This document shows, piece by piece, positions 44,001 through 52,374 of a stretch of 64,000 bases of DNA. The DNA lies in assembly GCF_000455605.1 (NCBI RefSeq), contig NC_017025.1, positions 434,001-498,000 of the forward strand, read 5' to 3'. Each line of letters opens with the position of its first letter. Within the stretch, counting starts at the first letter, position 1. The position numbers and the translations under genes were made by a program. Under the pieces are notes generated by a model. It did no database searches, was not told the DNA's origin, and saw nothing but the letters and a program-made list of their open reading frames with translations. Origin of the DNA: Flavobacterium indicum GPTSA100-9 = DSM 17447. GTDB taxonomy: Bacteria > Bacteroidota > Bacteroidia > Flavobacteriales > Flavobacteriaceae.

Positions 44001-46564
44001 CGAAATATAATGTGGGTGAAAAAGCAATGATCTCATTCCCATCAAGTGAAGGAGGGAGAGCCTTATTATCTATTGAAAATGGTTCTAAAGTGGTACAAAC
44101 CTTATGGGCAAACACCAAAAAAGGAGAAACTAAAGTTGAAATTCCAATAACGAAGGAAATGGCACCCAATGTTTATGTGCATATTTCTTTATTGAAACCA
44201 CATGCGTCTACTAAAAATGATGCACCAATAAGAATGTATGGGATTTTGCCTATCGAAGTTGTGGATAAAAATACGGTGTTACAACCTGAAATAACAATGC
44301 CAAATACTTTAAAACCTGAACAAAAAACGGTAATAAAGGTGAGTGAAAAATCAGGTAAAGAAATGACGTATACACTGGCAATTGTTGACGATGGTTTGCT
44401 GGATTTAACTCGATTTAGAACACCAAATGCTTGGGATAAATTTTATGCGAAACAAGCGTTGGGAGTGAAAACATGGGACATTTATGATGAGGTTATTGGG
44501 GCCTATGGAGGTAAAATCAATCAAATATTTAGTATTGGTGGGGATCAAGATTTAGGAGCGGGTAAAACAAAAAAAGCGAATCGTTTTAAACCCGTTGTAT
44601 ATTATGTAGGGCCTTTTAAACTAAAAAAAGGAGAAACCAAAAGTCATGCTGTAGTGTTGCCAAATTATATTGGTTCTGTTCGTACTATGGTGGTGGCGGC
44701 CAATGCAAAAGAATCGGCCTATGGAAGTGCAGAAAAAACAACTTTAGTAAAGAAACCTTTAATGGCATTGGTTTCATTCCCAAGAAAAATATCACCAAGA
44801 GAACGTATAACCATTCCGGTTACTGTATTTGCTATGGAAAAACATATAAAAAATGTAACTGTGCAATTAAAATCTTCAAATGGAGTAAAAGTTGTTGGTA
44901 AAGCAATCCAACAGATTTCTTTTGCTAATCCAGATGAAAAAGTAGTGTTTTTTGATGTGGCGGTTGCTGATTATTCTGGAATTGCAAACTTGGAATTGAT
45001 AGCAACTTCAGGGAAAGAGAAAACAAATTACAAAGTGGAAGTAGATGTGGTAAATCCAAACCCATCATCGCACGATTTTATTGATGTGGTAATTCCGGCA
45101 AACAGTTCAAAATCTTTACATTGGAATACCTTTGGTGTTGCTAGTTCAAATAGCGCTCGATTAGAAATTTCTGCTTTCCCAACGGTGAATTTCAACGGAA
45201 GATTGAATTATTTGATTCAATACCCACACGGTTGTGTAGAACAAACGACATCTGCTGTCTTTCCTCAATTGTATTTGAATGATGTTGTGGATATTGATGC
45301 AAATAGAAGAACGCAAATTCAAAATAATGTTAATACAGCAATTCAAAAATTAAGTAATTTTCAGTTAGGTAATGGTTCCTTGTCGTATTGGCAAGGTACA
45401 AATTATGCGGATGATTGGGGAACTTCTTATGCCGGACATTTTATGATGGAAGCTGAGAAAAAAGGTTATGCATTGCCTCATGGATTCAAACAAAAATGGA
45501 TTGCTTATCAGCAAAATATTGCTAAAAGATGGCGTTATGAATCCACTCTGAATAATGATTTTGCACAGGCGTATCGTTTGTATACATTGGCTTTAGCGGG
45601 TCAGGCCGATATGGCTTCTATGAACCGTTTGCGTGAAACGGTGGGAATTTCTAATGAATCAAAATTTAGATTAGCAACTGCTTATGCTTTAATCGGACAA
45701 AAGAAAATAGCACTTTCAATTGTTAATGGAACATCAGCACAATTAGATAAAAATTTATATGGTTATTATTATGGTTCTGAAGAACGAAACAGAGCAATGT
45801 TGTTAGAAACTTATGTTTTAGTAGATAAAACGAAAGAAGCTTTTGTTCAAGCCAATAAAGTAGCTAAAGATTTATCGTCTTCTAAATATATGAGCACGCA
45901 ATCAACAGCTTATGCCTTGTATGCGATGTCAAAATTTGCAATTAAAAACAAAGGAAATGGCATACAGGTGGCTTATACTTTTGGAGGTAAAAATAATGTG
46001 ATTTCAACAACTAAATCGTTTACAGATAGAAAATTAGAAGTGAAAACGGGTAAAAATGCTACTTTGGTCAAAAATAATGGAAAAGCGGCTATTTATGTAC
46101 GAGTTACAAATTCGGGGGTTTTACCTGTGGGACAAGAAAAAGTGATGCAACGAAACTTAAATGCAACAGTGCAGTATAAAACTAAAGGGGGAGTTGCGTT
46201 AGGCTTACAACAAGTGAAACAAGGGACAGAAGTTGTTGCTGAAATAACCATTACCAATAAAGGAACAGAATCCATGTCAAATTTAGCTTTAACTCAATTG
46301 GTGCCATCTGGATTTGAAATTATGAATTCTCGTCATACGGCATTTGGTAATTATGGCAATAATGTAGCTGATAATATTGATATTCGTGATGATCGAACAC
46401 AATTCTATTTCTCATTACGAAGAGGGGAGTCAAGAACATTTAAGGTGTTGTTAAATGCAACCTATTTAGGTCAATATTATTTGCCAGGGGTTCAATGTGA
46501 AGCGATGTATGATAATAATTACGTTGTGCGAACAAAAGGTCAATGGCTACAAATTGTGAAATAA
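41075..46564 (+). CDS. alpha-2-macroglobulin family lipoprotein
   Basis: 1829 residues. Lipoprotein signal with lipobox VVMVSC near residue 19. Many macroglobulin beta-sandwich domains follow, including the MG-type GERGVWRPGDNLYLSFML (about 609-626), and an intact thioester motif PHGCVEQ (C1387, Q1390) leading into the alpha-helical thioester domain, then the receptor-binding-like C-terminal domain. An acidic Tyr/Glu-rich stretch lies at about 447-485. Bacterial A2Ms trap invading proteases in the periplasm and, as here, are paired with PBP1C (pbpC 50 bases downstream), thought to mend peptidoglycan damage. Confidence 0.94.
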   Translation: MKAKRWLQLIVVLVVMVSCTKKAEDFNSKFELFKKYILNFSSGLVSAKSDIRVVLAFENQNWKTNQELDEDLFTISPSVDGKVVALSNNTIAFIPEKKLKQNTEYQITFHLSELKDTPKELDDFNFTIKTKKQDFTINPTDLQSYSKEYQYLNGTIVCSDDVDLDNISKVIKAKQKDSDLKVKVLKSSKATNIFNFVIDSIQRKVEDSEIEISWDGNDQGIDQKGSMDYVIPGKNNFKIVAAEVQQEDSQVLVVNFSDPLSREQDFDGLVQVEGAGNLKFATAGNLLKVYFEQSLKGELQLEVFQGIQSEDGYKMKENFTQKVTFEQTKPGVRFIKSGTIMPSSSNLKLNFEAVNLNAVDIKVYQIYKNNILQFLQDNELNGDENLRSVAAPIAKQKVVLKTNNLINYGKWNAYAIDLSKIIKSDPGAIYRVELSFKRKYSLYKCSSSASEEEIENEDTEEEVRSQYDYYNEYDYEYYNWEEREDPCSNSFYYDIKIATNVIASDLGVIAKRGNNGSYVVAVNNIVNTEPVEDAKVEFYTFQQNKIGEAITNEEGIATADIKKYAYFAIVTKDNNTTYVKLDEGRSLSISNFEVSGEELQKGMKGFIYGERGVWRPGDNLYLSFMLNDTESKLEKTHPIRLRVADPQGKIRYQMVQQYNDLNHYSFVVPTKSSDPTGNWEAKVSVGGVHFYKSLKIETIKPNRLKIKNGFSNVTLFANKSNAAPVQVAWLHGAVAKNLKVEMQAKYMQQVTTFNGWNDYDFDDDARSFSTEQVNVFSGRVDDLGNIKVSIVPRVGTQAPGKLKVVLQTKAFEPGGDFSTDVATATLSTYNTYIGIKAPKPNKYGMLETDKVNTFEIASVDANGKPKPVSNLEIRVYKIEWRWWWNASDSDLSSYNSSEVTMPYRRYIVNTNANGKANLAFRIPEGDWGRYLIRAIDSNGGHATSITSIIDWPVWSGRSKGGDPSSANMLLFASDKTKYNVGEKAMISFPSSEGGRALLSIENGSKVVQTLWANTKKGETKVEIPITKEMAPNVYVHISLLKPHASTKNDAPIRMYGILPIEVVDKNTVLQPEITMPNTLKPEQKTVIKVSEKSGKEMTYTLAIVDDGLLDLTRFRTPNAWDKFYAKQALGVKTWDIYDEVIGAYGGKINQIFSIGGDQDLGAGKTKKANRFKPVVYYVGPFKLKKGETKSHAVVLPNYIGSVRTMVVAANAKESAYGSAEKTTLVKKPLMALVSFPRKISPRERITIPVTVFAMEKHIKNVTVQLKSSNGVKVVGKAIQQISFANPDEKVVFFDVAVADYSGIANLELIATSGKEKTNYKVEVDVVNPNPSSHDFIDVVIPANSSKSLHWNTFGVASSNSARLEISAFPTVNFNGRLNYLIQYPHGCVEQTTSAVFPQLYLNDVVDIDANRRTQIQNNVNTAIQKLSNFQLGNGSLSYWQGTNYADDWGTSYAGHFMMEAEKKGYALPHGFKQKWIAYQQNIAKRWRYESTLNNDFAQAYRLYTLALAGQADMASMNRLRETVGISNESKFRLATAYALIGQKKIALSIVNGTSAQLDKNLYGYYYGSEERNRAMLLETYVLVDKTKEAFVQANKVAKDLSSSKYMSTQSTAYALYAMSKFAIKNKGNGIQVAYTFGGKNNVISTTKSFTDRKLEVKTGKNATLVKNNGKAAIYVRVTNSGVLPVGQEKVMQRNLNATVQYKTKGGVALGLQQVKQGTEVVAEITITNKGTESMSNLALTQLVPSGFEIMNSRHTAFGNYGNNVADNIDIRDDRTQFYFSLRRGESRTFKVLLNATYLGQYYLPGVQCEAMYDNNYVVRTKGQWLQIVK

Positions 46565-46573
46565 ATTAATTTT

Positions 46574-46601
46574 TTAACCGGCAGTTATTGCTGTCGGTTA
46601 A
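46574..46601 (+). promoter_or_regulatory. hairpin between the A2M gene and pbpC
   Basis: Arms TTAACCGGCAG and CTGTCGGTTAA (46574-46584 with 46591-46601; one G-U pair) around a 6-base loop, extended by AT-rich flanks. No T run follows. It could lower pbpC expression relative to A2M or stabilise the upstream message. Confidence 0.55.
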
Positions 46602-46614
46602 TTAATTCTTAAAA

Positions 46615-48993
46615 ATGAAAAATAAATTCATCACATTCTATCAGTCGATCTTAGCTAAAATCAAAAACAATAAAAAGAAATCAATTGTTTTCTCTATTAT
46701 ACTGATTCTATATTATTTTTCGTTGCCTTTTACTTTGTTTGAAGAACCATATTCAACTGTAGTAGAAAGTGCCGACGGACAATTGTTAGGAGCAAAGATT
46801 GCTGCAGACGGGCAATGGCGTTTTCCTGAAAACGATACTATTCCAGAGAAATTTAAAAAATGTATAGTTGCTTTTGAAGACCAGCATTTTTATTATCATT
46901 TTGGGTTTAATCCCATCTCAATTTTTCATGCCTACCAACAAAACAGACAAGCCGGTAGAGTAGTAAGGGGAGGAAGTACCTTAACCCAACAAGTTATTCG
47001 TTTGCATCGAAAAAATAAGAAGCGAAGTTATTTTGAAAAGTTATTTGAAATGATTTTAGCTACTCGATTGGAATTTCGTCATTCTAAAGATAAAATTTTG
47101 CAATTATACGCGTCGCACGCACCTTATGGAAGTAACGTGGTGGGAATTGAAATGGCTTCATGGAAATATTTTGGTCTAAAACCACATCAATTGTCATGGG
47201 CAGAAACGGCAACTTTAGCGGTTTTACCCAATGCGCCAAGTCTGATTTATCCGGGTAAAAATCAACAAAAATTATTGTTGAAACGAAATCGTTTGTTGAA
47301 AAAATTATATGAAGATAAAGTTCTTGATCAAGAAACTTTTGAATTGTCGTTAAAAGAAATTTTGCCGCAAAAACCTTTTGAATTGCCAAAAATTGCTCCT
47401 CATTTAGTTGAAAAGGCGGCTAAAGAACACCCTGGAGAGAAAGTCCAAACTACAATTCAATTGAATCTTCAAGAGCGAACCAATGAAATTGTAAATCAGT
47501 ATTACCAAAATTACAAACAGAATCAAGTATTCAATATGGCAGTTTTGGTAGTGGATGTAAAAACAAATAATGTTGTGGCTTATGTGGGGAATACACCAAC
47601 TGATAAAGCACACCAAAAAGATGTAGATATTATTGAAGCACCAAGAAGTACGGGTAGTATTTTAAAACCCTATCTGTATGCCTCTATGTTGAATGAAGGT
47701 GAAATTTTACCTGAAACTTTAATTGCAGATGTGCCAACACAGATTTCAGGGTACGCTCCTCAAAATTTTAATTTGACCTATGATGGAGCTGTACCTGCGA
47801 GTAGAGCATTGGCGCGTTCATTGAATATTCCTTCTGTTTTGATGCTGCAAGATTATTCCGTGAATAAGTTTTATGAGCAATTGCAAAAGTTGAAATTGCG
47901 TAACATTAATCGTGCGCCATCAAATTATGGATTGTCTTTGATTTTAGGCGGGGCTGAATCTAATTTGTGGGATTTGTCTAAAGCGTATGCTTATATGTCG
48001 AGAACTAATACTTATTTCTGTGAGCATCAAGGAAACTACAGAAAAAACGAAATGGCTCAATTGAATTATTTAGTAAATGCAAAAGTGGATTTTGGTGCTG
48101 AAGTGAGTCAAAAATCAATTTTTGGGGCAGGAGCCATTTGGCAAACGTTTAATGCTATGAAAGAAGTGAATCGTCCGGAAGCAGATGAAGCTTGGCGCTT
48201 TTATGATTCTTCCTTAGAAATTGCCTGGAAAACCGGAACTAGTTTTGGGAGTAGAGATGCTTGGGCTATTGGTGTAACGAAAGATTATGTGGTAAGTGTG
48301 TGGGTTGGGAATGCTACAGGTGAGGGAAGACCTATGTTAACGGGAGTAGATTCAGCTTCTCCTGTTTTGTTTGATGTATTCCGATTATTACCTAAATCGA
48401 CTTGGTTTGAAAAACCGTATAAAGATTTAGATGAGGTAGAAGTGTGTGATCAATCCGGTCATATTGCTTCGGAATATTGTATATCTAAAAAAATGTGGAT
48501 ACCAAAAACGGCAAAGAAAACCAAACCATGTCCGTATCACAAGTTGGTGCATTTGGATAAAACCAAACAATTTAGAGTAACTAGCGAATGTGAAAATGTG
48601 AATGATATGGTGTCGCAATCCTGGTTTATTTTACCGCCGGTTATGGAATGGTATTATAAAAATAAAAATGCAGATTATATGGTGTTGCCTCCTTTTAAAG
48701 AGGGTTGTGCAGGAAGTCAAGCTGAAAAATATATGGATTTTATTTATCCCAAAGCTCATACTAAAATTATTTTGACAAAGGATTTCATGGGGAAAATTCA
48801 GCCGGTTGTTTTAAAAGTGGCACATTCTAATCCGAGTGAAGAACTTTTTTGGTATGTGGATGAAAAATATTTAGGGTCCACTAAGACTTTTCATGAAATG
48901 TCGTTGAATGCAAAAACGGGAGTTCATGTAATTACAGTTGTAGATAAAGGTGGTGTTGAAATAAGGCGAAAAGTAGTTATAGAAAATGAATAA
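46615..48993 (+). CDS. pbpC: penicillin-binding protein 1C
   Basis: 792 residues: one N-terminal transmembrane helix (about 22-42), a GT51 glycosyltransferase domain (FEDQHFYYHFGF, RGGSTLTQQVIRLHRKN), a transpeptidase domain with SxxK (S348-I-L-K351), SLN and KTGTSFGSRDAW, and a C-terminal BiPBP_C domain (about 690-792). PBP1C polymerises and possibly cross-links peptidoglycan. Its coupling to an A2M gene is the established bacterial arrangement. Confidence 0.96.
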   Translation: MKNKFITFYQSILAKIKNNKKKSIVFSIILILYYFSLPFTLFEEPYSTVVESADGQLLGAKIAADGQWRFPENDTIPEKFKKCIVAFEDQHFYYHFGFNPISIFHAYQQNRQAGRVVRGGSTLTQQVIRLHRKNKKRSYFEKLFEMILATRLEFRHSKDKILQLYASHAPYGSNVVGIEMASWKYFGLKPHQLSWAETATLAVLPNAPSLIYPGKNQQKLLLKRNRLLKKLYEDKVLDQETFELSLKEILPQKPFELPKIAPHLVEKAAKEHPGEKVQTTIQLNLQERTNEIVNQYYQNYKQNQVFNMAVLVVDVKTNNVVAYVGNTPTDKAHQKDVDIIEAPRSTGSILKPYLYASMLNEGEILPETLIADVPTQISGYAPQNFNLTYDGAVPASRALARSLNIPSVLMLQDYSVNKFYEQLQKLKLRNINRAPSNYGLSLILGGAESNLWDLSKAYAYMSRTNTYFCEHQGNYRKNEMAQLNYLVNAKVDFGAEVSQKSIFGAGAIWQTFNAMKEVNRPEADEAWRFYDSSLEIAWKTGTSFGSRDAWAIGVTKDYVVSVWVGNATGEGRPMLTGVDSASPVLFDVFRLLPKSTWFEKPYKDLDEVEVCDQSGHIASEYCISKKMWIPKTAKKTKPCPYHKLVHLDKTKQFRVTSECENVNDMVSQSWFILPPVMEWYYKNKNADYMVLPPFKEGCAGSQAEKYMDFIYPKAHTKIILTKDFMGKIQPVVLKVAHSNPSEELFWYVDEKYLGSTKTFHEMSLNAKTGVHVITVVDKGGVEIRRKVVIENE

Positions 48994-48994
48994 A

Positions 48995-49024
48995 AAACCG
49001 TCTCGTTAAACAACGAGACGGTTT
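48995..49024. terminator. Bidirectional terminator between pbpC and rng
   Basis: 13-bp stem AAACCGTCTCGTT/AACGAGACGGTTT (48995-49007 with 49012-49024). The T run is best on the minus strand, so it mainly serves rng, but it lies directly after the pbpC stop. Confidence 0.88.
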
Positions 49025-49030
49025 AATTTA

Positions 49031-50581
49031 TTATAAAATTTCATTTCCATTTTCATCAAAGAAATGATATTCAAGATACGTGTAAGCGTCACGTGGTATG
49101 ATTTTCACCCATTTTTTATGTTCAAAAAACCATTTTGAACGTAATGATGGAAAACCTTTAGTAAGGTATGCTGCCACAAAAGGGTGTGCGTTTAAAACAA
49201 CCTTTTTATGGTCTTTAATAATGCTTTCTAGGTTAGATGCAATTTTGTCTATAATTAATATTGGAGCATCAATTTCTCCATTTTCTGTAGGATTTTCTTC
49301 CTTGGTATTAATTAAAACTTCAGGTCTAACTCTTTGTCTAGTAATTTGTACTAATCCAAATTTACTAGGAGGCAAGATTTTGTGTTTGGCCTTGTCGTCA
49401 CTCATTTCTTCTCTTAAGAAATCATATAAGACTTTTCTGTTGTCTGGATTTTGCATATCAATAAAATCCACTACAATAATTCCTCCCATGTCTCTTAAAC
49501 GTAATTGGCGAGCAATTTCTGCTGCAGCAATTAAATTTACTTCGAGAGCAGTATCTTCTTGGCTTAAGGCTTTGTTTGAACGATTTCCAGAGTTTACATC
49601 TATAACGTGTAATGCTTCTGTGTGTTCAATAATCAAATAAGCTCCTTTGCTCATGGATACTGTTTTTCCAAAAGAAGTTTTAATTTGTCTTTCAATATGA
49701 TATTTCTCAAAAAGAGGCAGTTCTTTTGACTGATAGTGTTTTACGATAGACACTTTATCCGGAGCTATCTCTTGCAAATACTCCTTCGTTTGTAAAAACA
49801 AATCTTCATCATCTACTTGAATGCTAGTAAAAGTATCGTTAAAAACATCTCTTAATATAGAAGAAGCTTTTGTCAATTCTCCAAGTACTTTTGAAGGGTG
49901 ATGTGCAGTTTGTAATCTTTTGCACATGCCAGACCAACGGTCGAGCAAGTTTTCTAAATCTTTTTCAATTTCTGCTACTTTTTTGCCTTCAGCTACTGTT
50001 CTTACAATAACTCCAAATCCCTTTGGCTTGATTGTTTGTACTAATTTTTTTAAGCGATCTTTTTCTTCTTTATCGTTAATTTTTTGCGATATAGAAACTC
50101 TGTCGGAAAAAGGAACTAATACAACATATCTTCCCGCTAAAGAAATCTCAGAACTTATTCTTGGTCCTTTGGTAGAGATTGGTTCTTTAACAATTTGAAC
50201 TAAAACCGATTGATTGGCGCTTAATATATCTGAAATAGCACCATTTTTATCAATTTCTGGTTCAAAAGGGAAATTTTTGAGTGAATAATCTTTTGATTTA
50301 CCTGCGCTTACAAGTTTTATGAACTTCATCAAAGAAGCTAAATTTGGACCTAAATCGTGATAATGTAAAAAAGCATCTTTTTCATGACCTAAATTTACAA
50401 ATGCAGCATTTAGTCCGGCAACAGGTTTTCTTATTTTAGCGATAAAAATATCCCCAACTTGAAATTGCGTATTGCCATCAATTTTTTCTTTTTCCTGATG
50501 TAGTTCAATTAGTTTTCCATCCTTTAATAAGGCAAAATCTACAGCATCTGAACTTGATCTAATGATTAATTCTTTGTTCAT
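49031..50581 (-). CDS. rng: ribonuclease E/G family (RNase G-like)
   Basis: 516 residues: an N-terminal S1-type RNA-binding region with the RNase E/G sub-domain (GDIFIAKIRKPVAGLNAAFVNLGHEKDAFLHYHDLG), then the 5'-sensor/RNase H-like region and the DNase I-like catalytic core with metal-binding Asp in HVIDVNSGNRS and VVDFIDMQNP. It lacks the long C-terminal degradosome scaffold of RNase E, so it is RNase G-like. It processes rRNA and turns over mRNA. Downstream of HU and the tiny basic protein on the same strand, but a terminator lies between. Confidence 0.94.
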   Translation of the reverse strand: MNKELIIRSSSDAVDFALLKDGKLIELHQEKEKIDGNTQFQVGDIFIAKIRKPVAGLNAAFVNLGHEKDAFLHYHDLGPNLASLMKFIKLVSAGKSKDYSLKNFPFEPEIDKNGAISDILSANQSVLVQIVKEPISTKGPRISSEISLAGRYVVLVPFSDRVSISQKINDKEEKDRLKKLVQTIKPKGFGVIVRTVAEGKKVAEIEKDLENLLDRWSGMCKRLQTAHHPSKVLGELTKASSILRDVFNDTFTSIQVDDEDLFLQTKEYLQEIAPDKVSIVKHYQSKELPLFEKYHIERQIKTSFGKTVSMSKGAYLIIEHTEALHVIDVNSGNRSNKALSQEDTALEVNLIAAAEIARQLRLRDMGGIIVVDFIDMQNPDNRKVLYDFLREEMSDDKAKHKILPPSKFGLVQITRQRVRPEVLINTKEENPTENGEIDAPILIIDKIASNLESIIKDHKKVVLNAHPFVAAYLTKGFPSLRSKWFFEHKKWVKIIPRDAYTYLEYHFFDENGNEIL

Positions 50582-50727
50582 GCAGTATATTTTTATTTGT
50601 AAATGATTTTTATAAGACCAATTGTCTATTAAATAAAATTACAAATGGATTAAACATTTTTTTACAGGTAGTAAAACCCGATGACTACTGATTAAACAGG
50701 TAGTCTTTTCAATGAACGATTTTCTTT

Positions 50728-50762
50728 TAAAAAAAGAAAAGTAGTTTTAAACTACTTTTTCT
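50728..50762 (-). terminator. Terminator of the HU-small basic protein operon
   Basis: Minus-strand hairpin with arms GTAGTTT/AAACTAC extended by A/T-rich arms and followed by a T-rich tract. The stop codon TAG of the small gene is in the 5' arm. Confidence 0.65.
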
Positions 50763-50844
50763 TTTTATGACGGTTAGCTCTTGCTCTTTTTTTACGTTTG
50801 TGCGTTGCTACCTTATGTCTTTTTCTTTTTTTACCACTTGGCAT
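50752..50844 (-). CDS. 30-residue very basic protein, probably ribosome-associated
   Basis: ATG at 50844, TAG at 50752-50754. The peptide begins MPSGKKRKRHKVATHKRKK and ends NRHKKKK: about two-thirds Lys, Arg or His. Composition and length are those of tiny ribosomal proteins, and the spacing of basic residues recalls the COX24/mS38-like (bS22) family; a Bacteroidota-specific ribosomal protein is another option. It lies 29 bases after HU and is followed by a terminator, so probably cotranscribed with it. Identity is inference; that it is a gene is well supported. Confidence 0.78.
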   Translation of the reverse strand: MPSGKKRKRHKVATHKRKKRARANRHKKKK

Positions 50845-50873
50845 AATGTGTAGTTTTTTAATTAATAATAATG

Positions 50874-51167
50874 TTATACTGTAACTTCAGTTTTTTCTTT
50901 TACGCTTTCTACAAATACTTTAGCTGGTTTAAAAGCAGGTATGTTGTGAGCGGGAATTTTAATTGTAGTATTTTTAGAGATGTTTCTTCCAGTTTTCTCA
51001 GCTCTCGTTTTAATGATAAAGCTTCCAAAACCTCTTAAGTATACGTTATCACCTGTTTCTAAAGAATTTTTAACTTCTTCCATGAATGATTCTACTGTCG
51101 CTTGAACGTCTCCTTTTTCAAGTCCTAATTTTTCAGAAATTTTCGCTACGATGTCTGCTTTCGTCAT
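50874..51167 (-). CDS. HU family DNA-binding protein
   Basis: 97 residues with the HU/IHF layout: N-terminal helices MTKADIVAKISEKLGL, the strand GFGSFIIKTRAEKTGRNISKNTTIKIPAHNIPAFKPAK forming the DNA-binding arm with its Pro at the tip, and a C-terminal helix. It bends and compacts DNA as a dimer. It has its own good promoter and leads a two-gene operon with the basic 30-residue protein. Divergent from mutY. Confidence 0.95.
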   Translation of the reverse strand: MTKADIVAKISEKLGLEKGDVQATVESFMEEVKNSLETGDNVYLRGFGSFIIKTRAEKTGRNISKNTTIKIPAHNIPAFKPAKVFVESVKEKTEVTV

Positions 51168-51208
51168 TTTTCTTCGTATTAATATTTATGTGTTTTTTTT
51201 TGAGAGTG

Positions 51209-51240
51209 CAAATATACAAATTAAAAAAACATAAATTCAA
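51209..51240 (-). promoter_or_regulatory. promoter of the HU operon
   Basis: Minus strand: TTG (51238-51240), 21-base spacer, TATATTTG (51209-51216). ATG at 51167. Confidence 0.65.
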
Positions 51241-51275
51241 GCATAATGGATTAAAATTTAACTACATAAATGAAT

Positions 51276-51283
51276 TATTTTTG
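51276..51283 (+). promoter_or_regulatory. -7 element TATTTTTG for mutY
   Basis: Exact match 17 bases before the mutY ATG. Confidence 0.55.
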
Positions 51284-51300
51284 TAATTCTAATTTTTTAT

Positions 51301-52338
51301 ATGGAATTTTCAACAACTTTAATTCATTGGTACAACCAAAATAAGCGCAATTTGCCTTGGAGAAGAACAACTGATCCATACAAAATTTGGCTTTCGGAAG
51401 TTATTTTGCAACAAACAAGGGTGAATCAAGGTTTGCCTTATTATCAGGCCTTTGTAGAAAATTTTCCAACGGTTTTTGATTTGGCATTTGCTGAAGAACA
51501 AAAAGTTTTAAAACTTTGGCAAGGATTGGGTTATTATTCAAGAGCAAGAAATTTGCACTACACCGCTAAATATATAGTGGAAAATTATGAAGGGGTTTTC
51601 CCTACAGCTTACAAAGAGTTGTTAAAATTAAAGGGCGTTGGGTCTTATACAGCTGCTGCAATTGCTTCTTTTTCCTCAAATGAACCTGTAGCAGTAGTAG
51701 ATGGTAATGTTTTTAGAGTATTAGCTAGAATTTTTAATATTGAATATGATATTTCTAAAACAACTTCTAAGTCTTATTTTTTCGATTTCGCTTTAGCGTT
51801 GATGGATGTAAAATTTGCCTCTGATTTTAATCAAGCGATTATGGAATTTGGGGCATTGCAATGTATACCTAAAAATCCAAATTGTGAAATGTGTGTTTTT
51901 AATGAGAAATGCGAGGCTTTACGATTAAATAAAGTAAATGAATTACCCATTAAACTGAAGAAAGTTGCTGTTAAAAAGCGATTTTTATATTATGTTATAG
52001 TTGAAGATTTAAAGGGTAATATTCTAGTATCTAAAAGAGAAAAGCAAGACATTTGGAAAAATTTATATCAATTTGATTTGTTGGAGGTTGATGCTGAATT
52101 AAAACCAGAAGAAATTGAACCAATGATTTTAAATAAATATGAAAACTATCAAATTGAATCATTGAGTTATTTAAATCATTTTGATGTTGTGCATAAGCTT
52201 TCGCATCAACAGTTAGTTATAAAATTTTATCATTTAAAAGTAAATGAAATCAATACAGCTGCAATCCCTTTGGAAGAAGTAAAAAAGTTGCCCTTTCCAA
52301 TAGTCTTGCATAAATTTATTGAAAAGATTGTGTTATAG
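51301..52338 (+). CDS. mutY: A/G-specific adenine glycosylase
   Basis: 345 residues: catalytic Glu in SEVILQQTR (E33), the helix-hairpin-helix KLKGVGSYTAAAIASF with catalytic Asp D134 in VVDGNVFRV, the 4Fe-4S loop C-X6-C-X2-C-X5-C (C188, C195, C198, C204), and a C-terminal NUDIX-like domain that reads 8-oxoG (about 225-345). It removes adenine mispaired with 8-oxoguanine. Its end contains the -33 TTG of the ssb promoter. Confidence 0.97.
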   Translation: MEFSTTLIHWYNQNKRNLPWRRTTDPYKIWLSEVILQQTRVNQGLPYYQAFVENFPTVFDLAFAEEQKVLKLWQGLGYYSRARNLHYTAKYIVENYEGVFPTAYKELLKLKGVGSYTAAAIASFSSNEPVAVVDGNVFRVLARIFNIEYDISKTTSKSYFFDFALALMDVKFASDFNQAIMEFGALQCIPKNPNCEMCVFNEKCEALRLNKVNELPIKLKKVAVKKRFLYYVIVEDLKGNILVSKREKQDIWKNLYQFDLLEVDAELKPEEIEPMILNKYENYQIESLSYLNHFDVVHKLSHQQLVIKFYHLKVNEINTAAIPLEEVKKLPFPIVLHKFIEKIVL

Positions 52339-52358
52339 ATAATTTTTCACTAAATTTG
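52328..52358 (+). promoter_or_regulatory. promoter of ssb
   Basis: TTG (52328-52330, inside the end of mutY), 20-base spacer, TAAATTTG (52351-52358); ATG at 52375. Confidence 0.65.
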
Positions 52359-52374
52359 ATAAAAAGTATAAGCC

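Noticed and set aside
43780..44169. 129-codon minus-strand ORF
   Set aside because: Lies wholly inside the A2M gene in antisense, with no promoter or family support.
49098..49640. 180-codon plus-strand ORF
   Set aside because: Antisense shadow of the RNase E/G catalytic domain; no recognisable family, promoter or signal, and the minus-strand gene is certain.
50582..50727. Gap between rng and the terminator of the HU operon as a possible RNA gene
   Set aside because: Only short imperfect repeats (GGTAGT copies) are visible; no cloverleaf, no strong fold and no exact -7 element.
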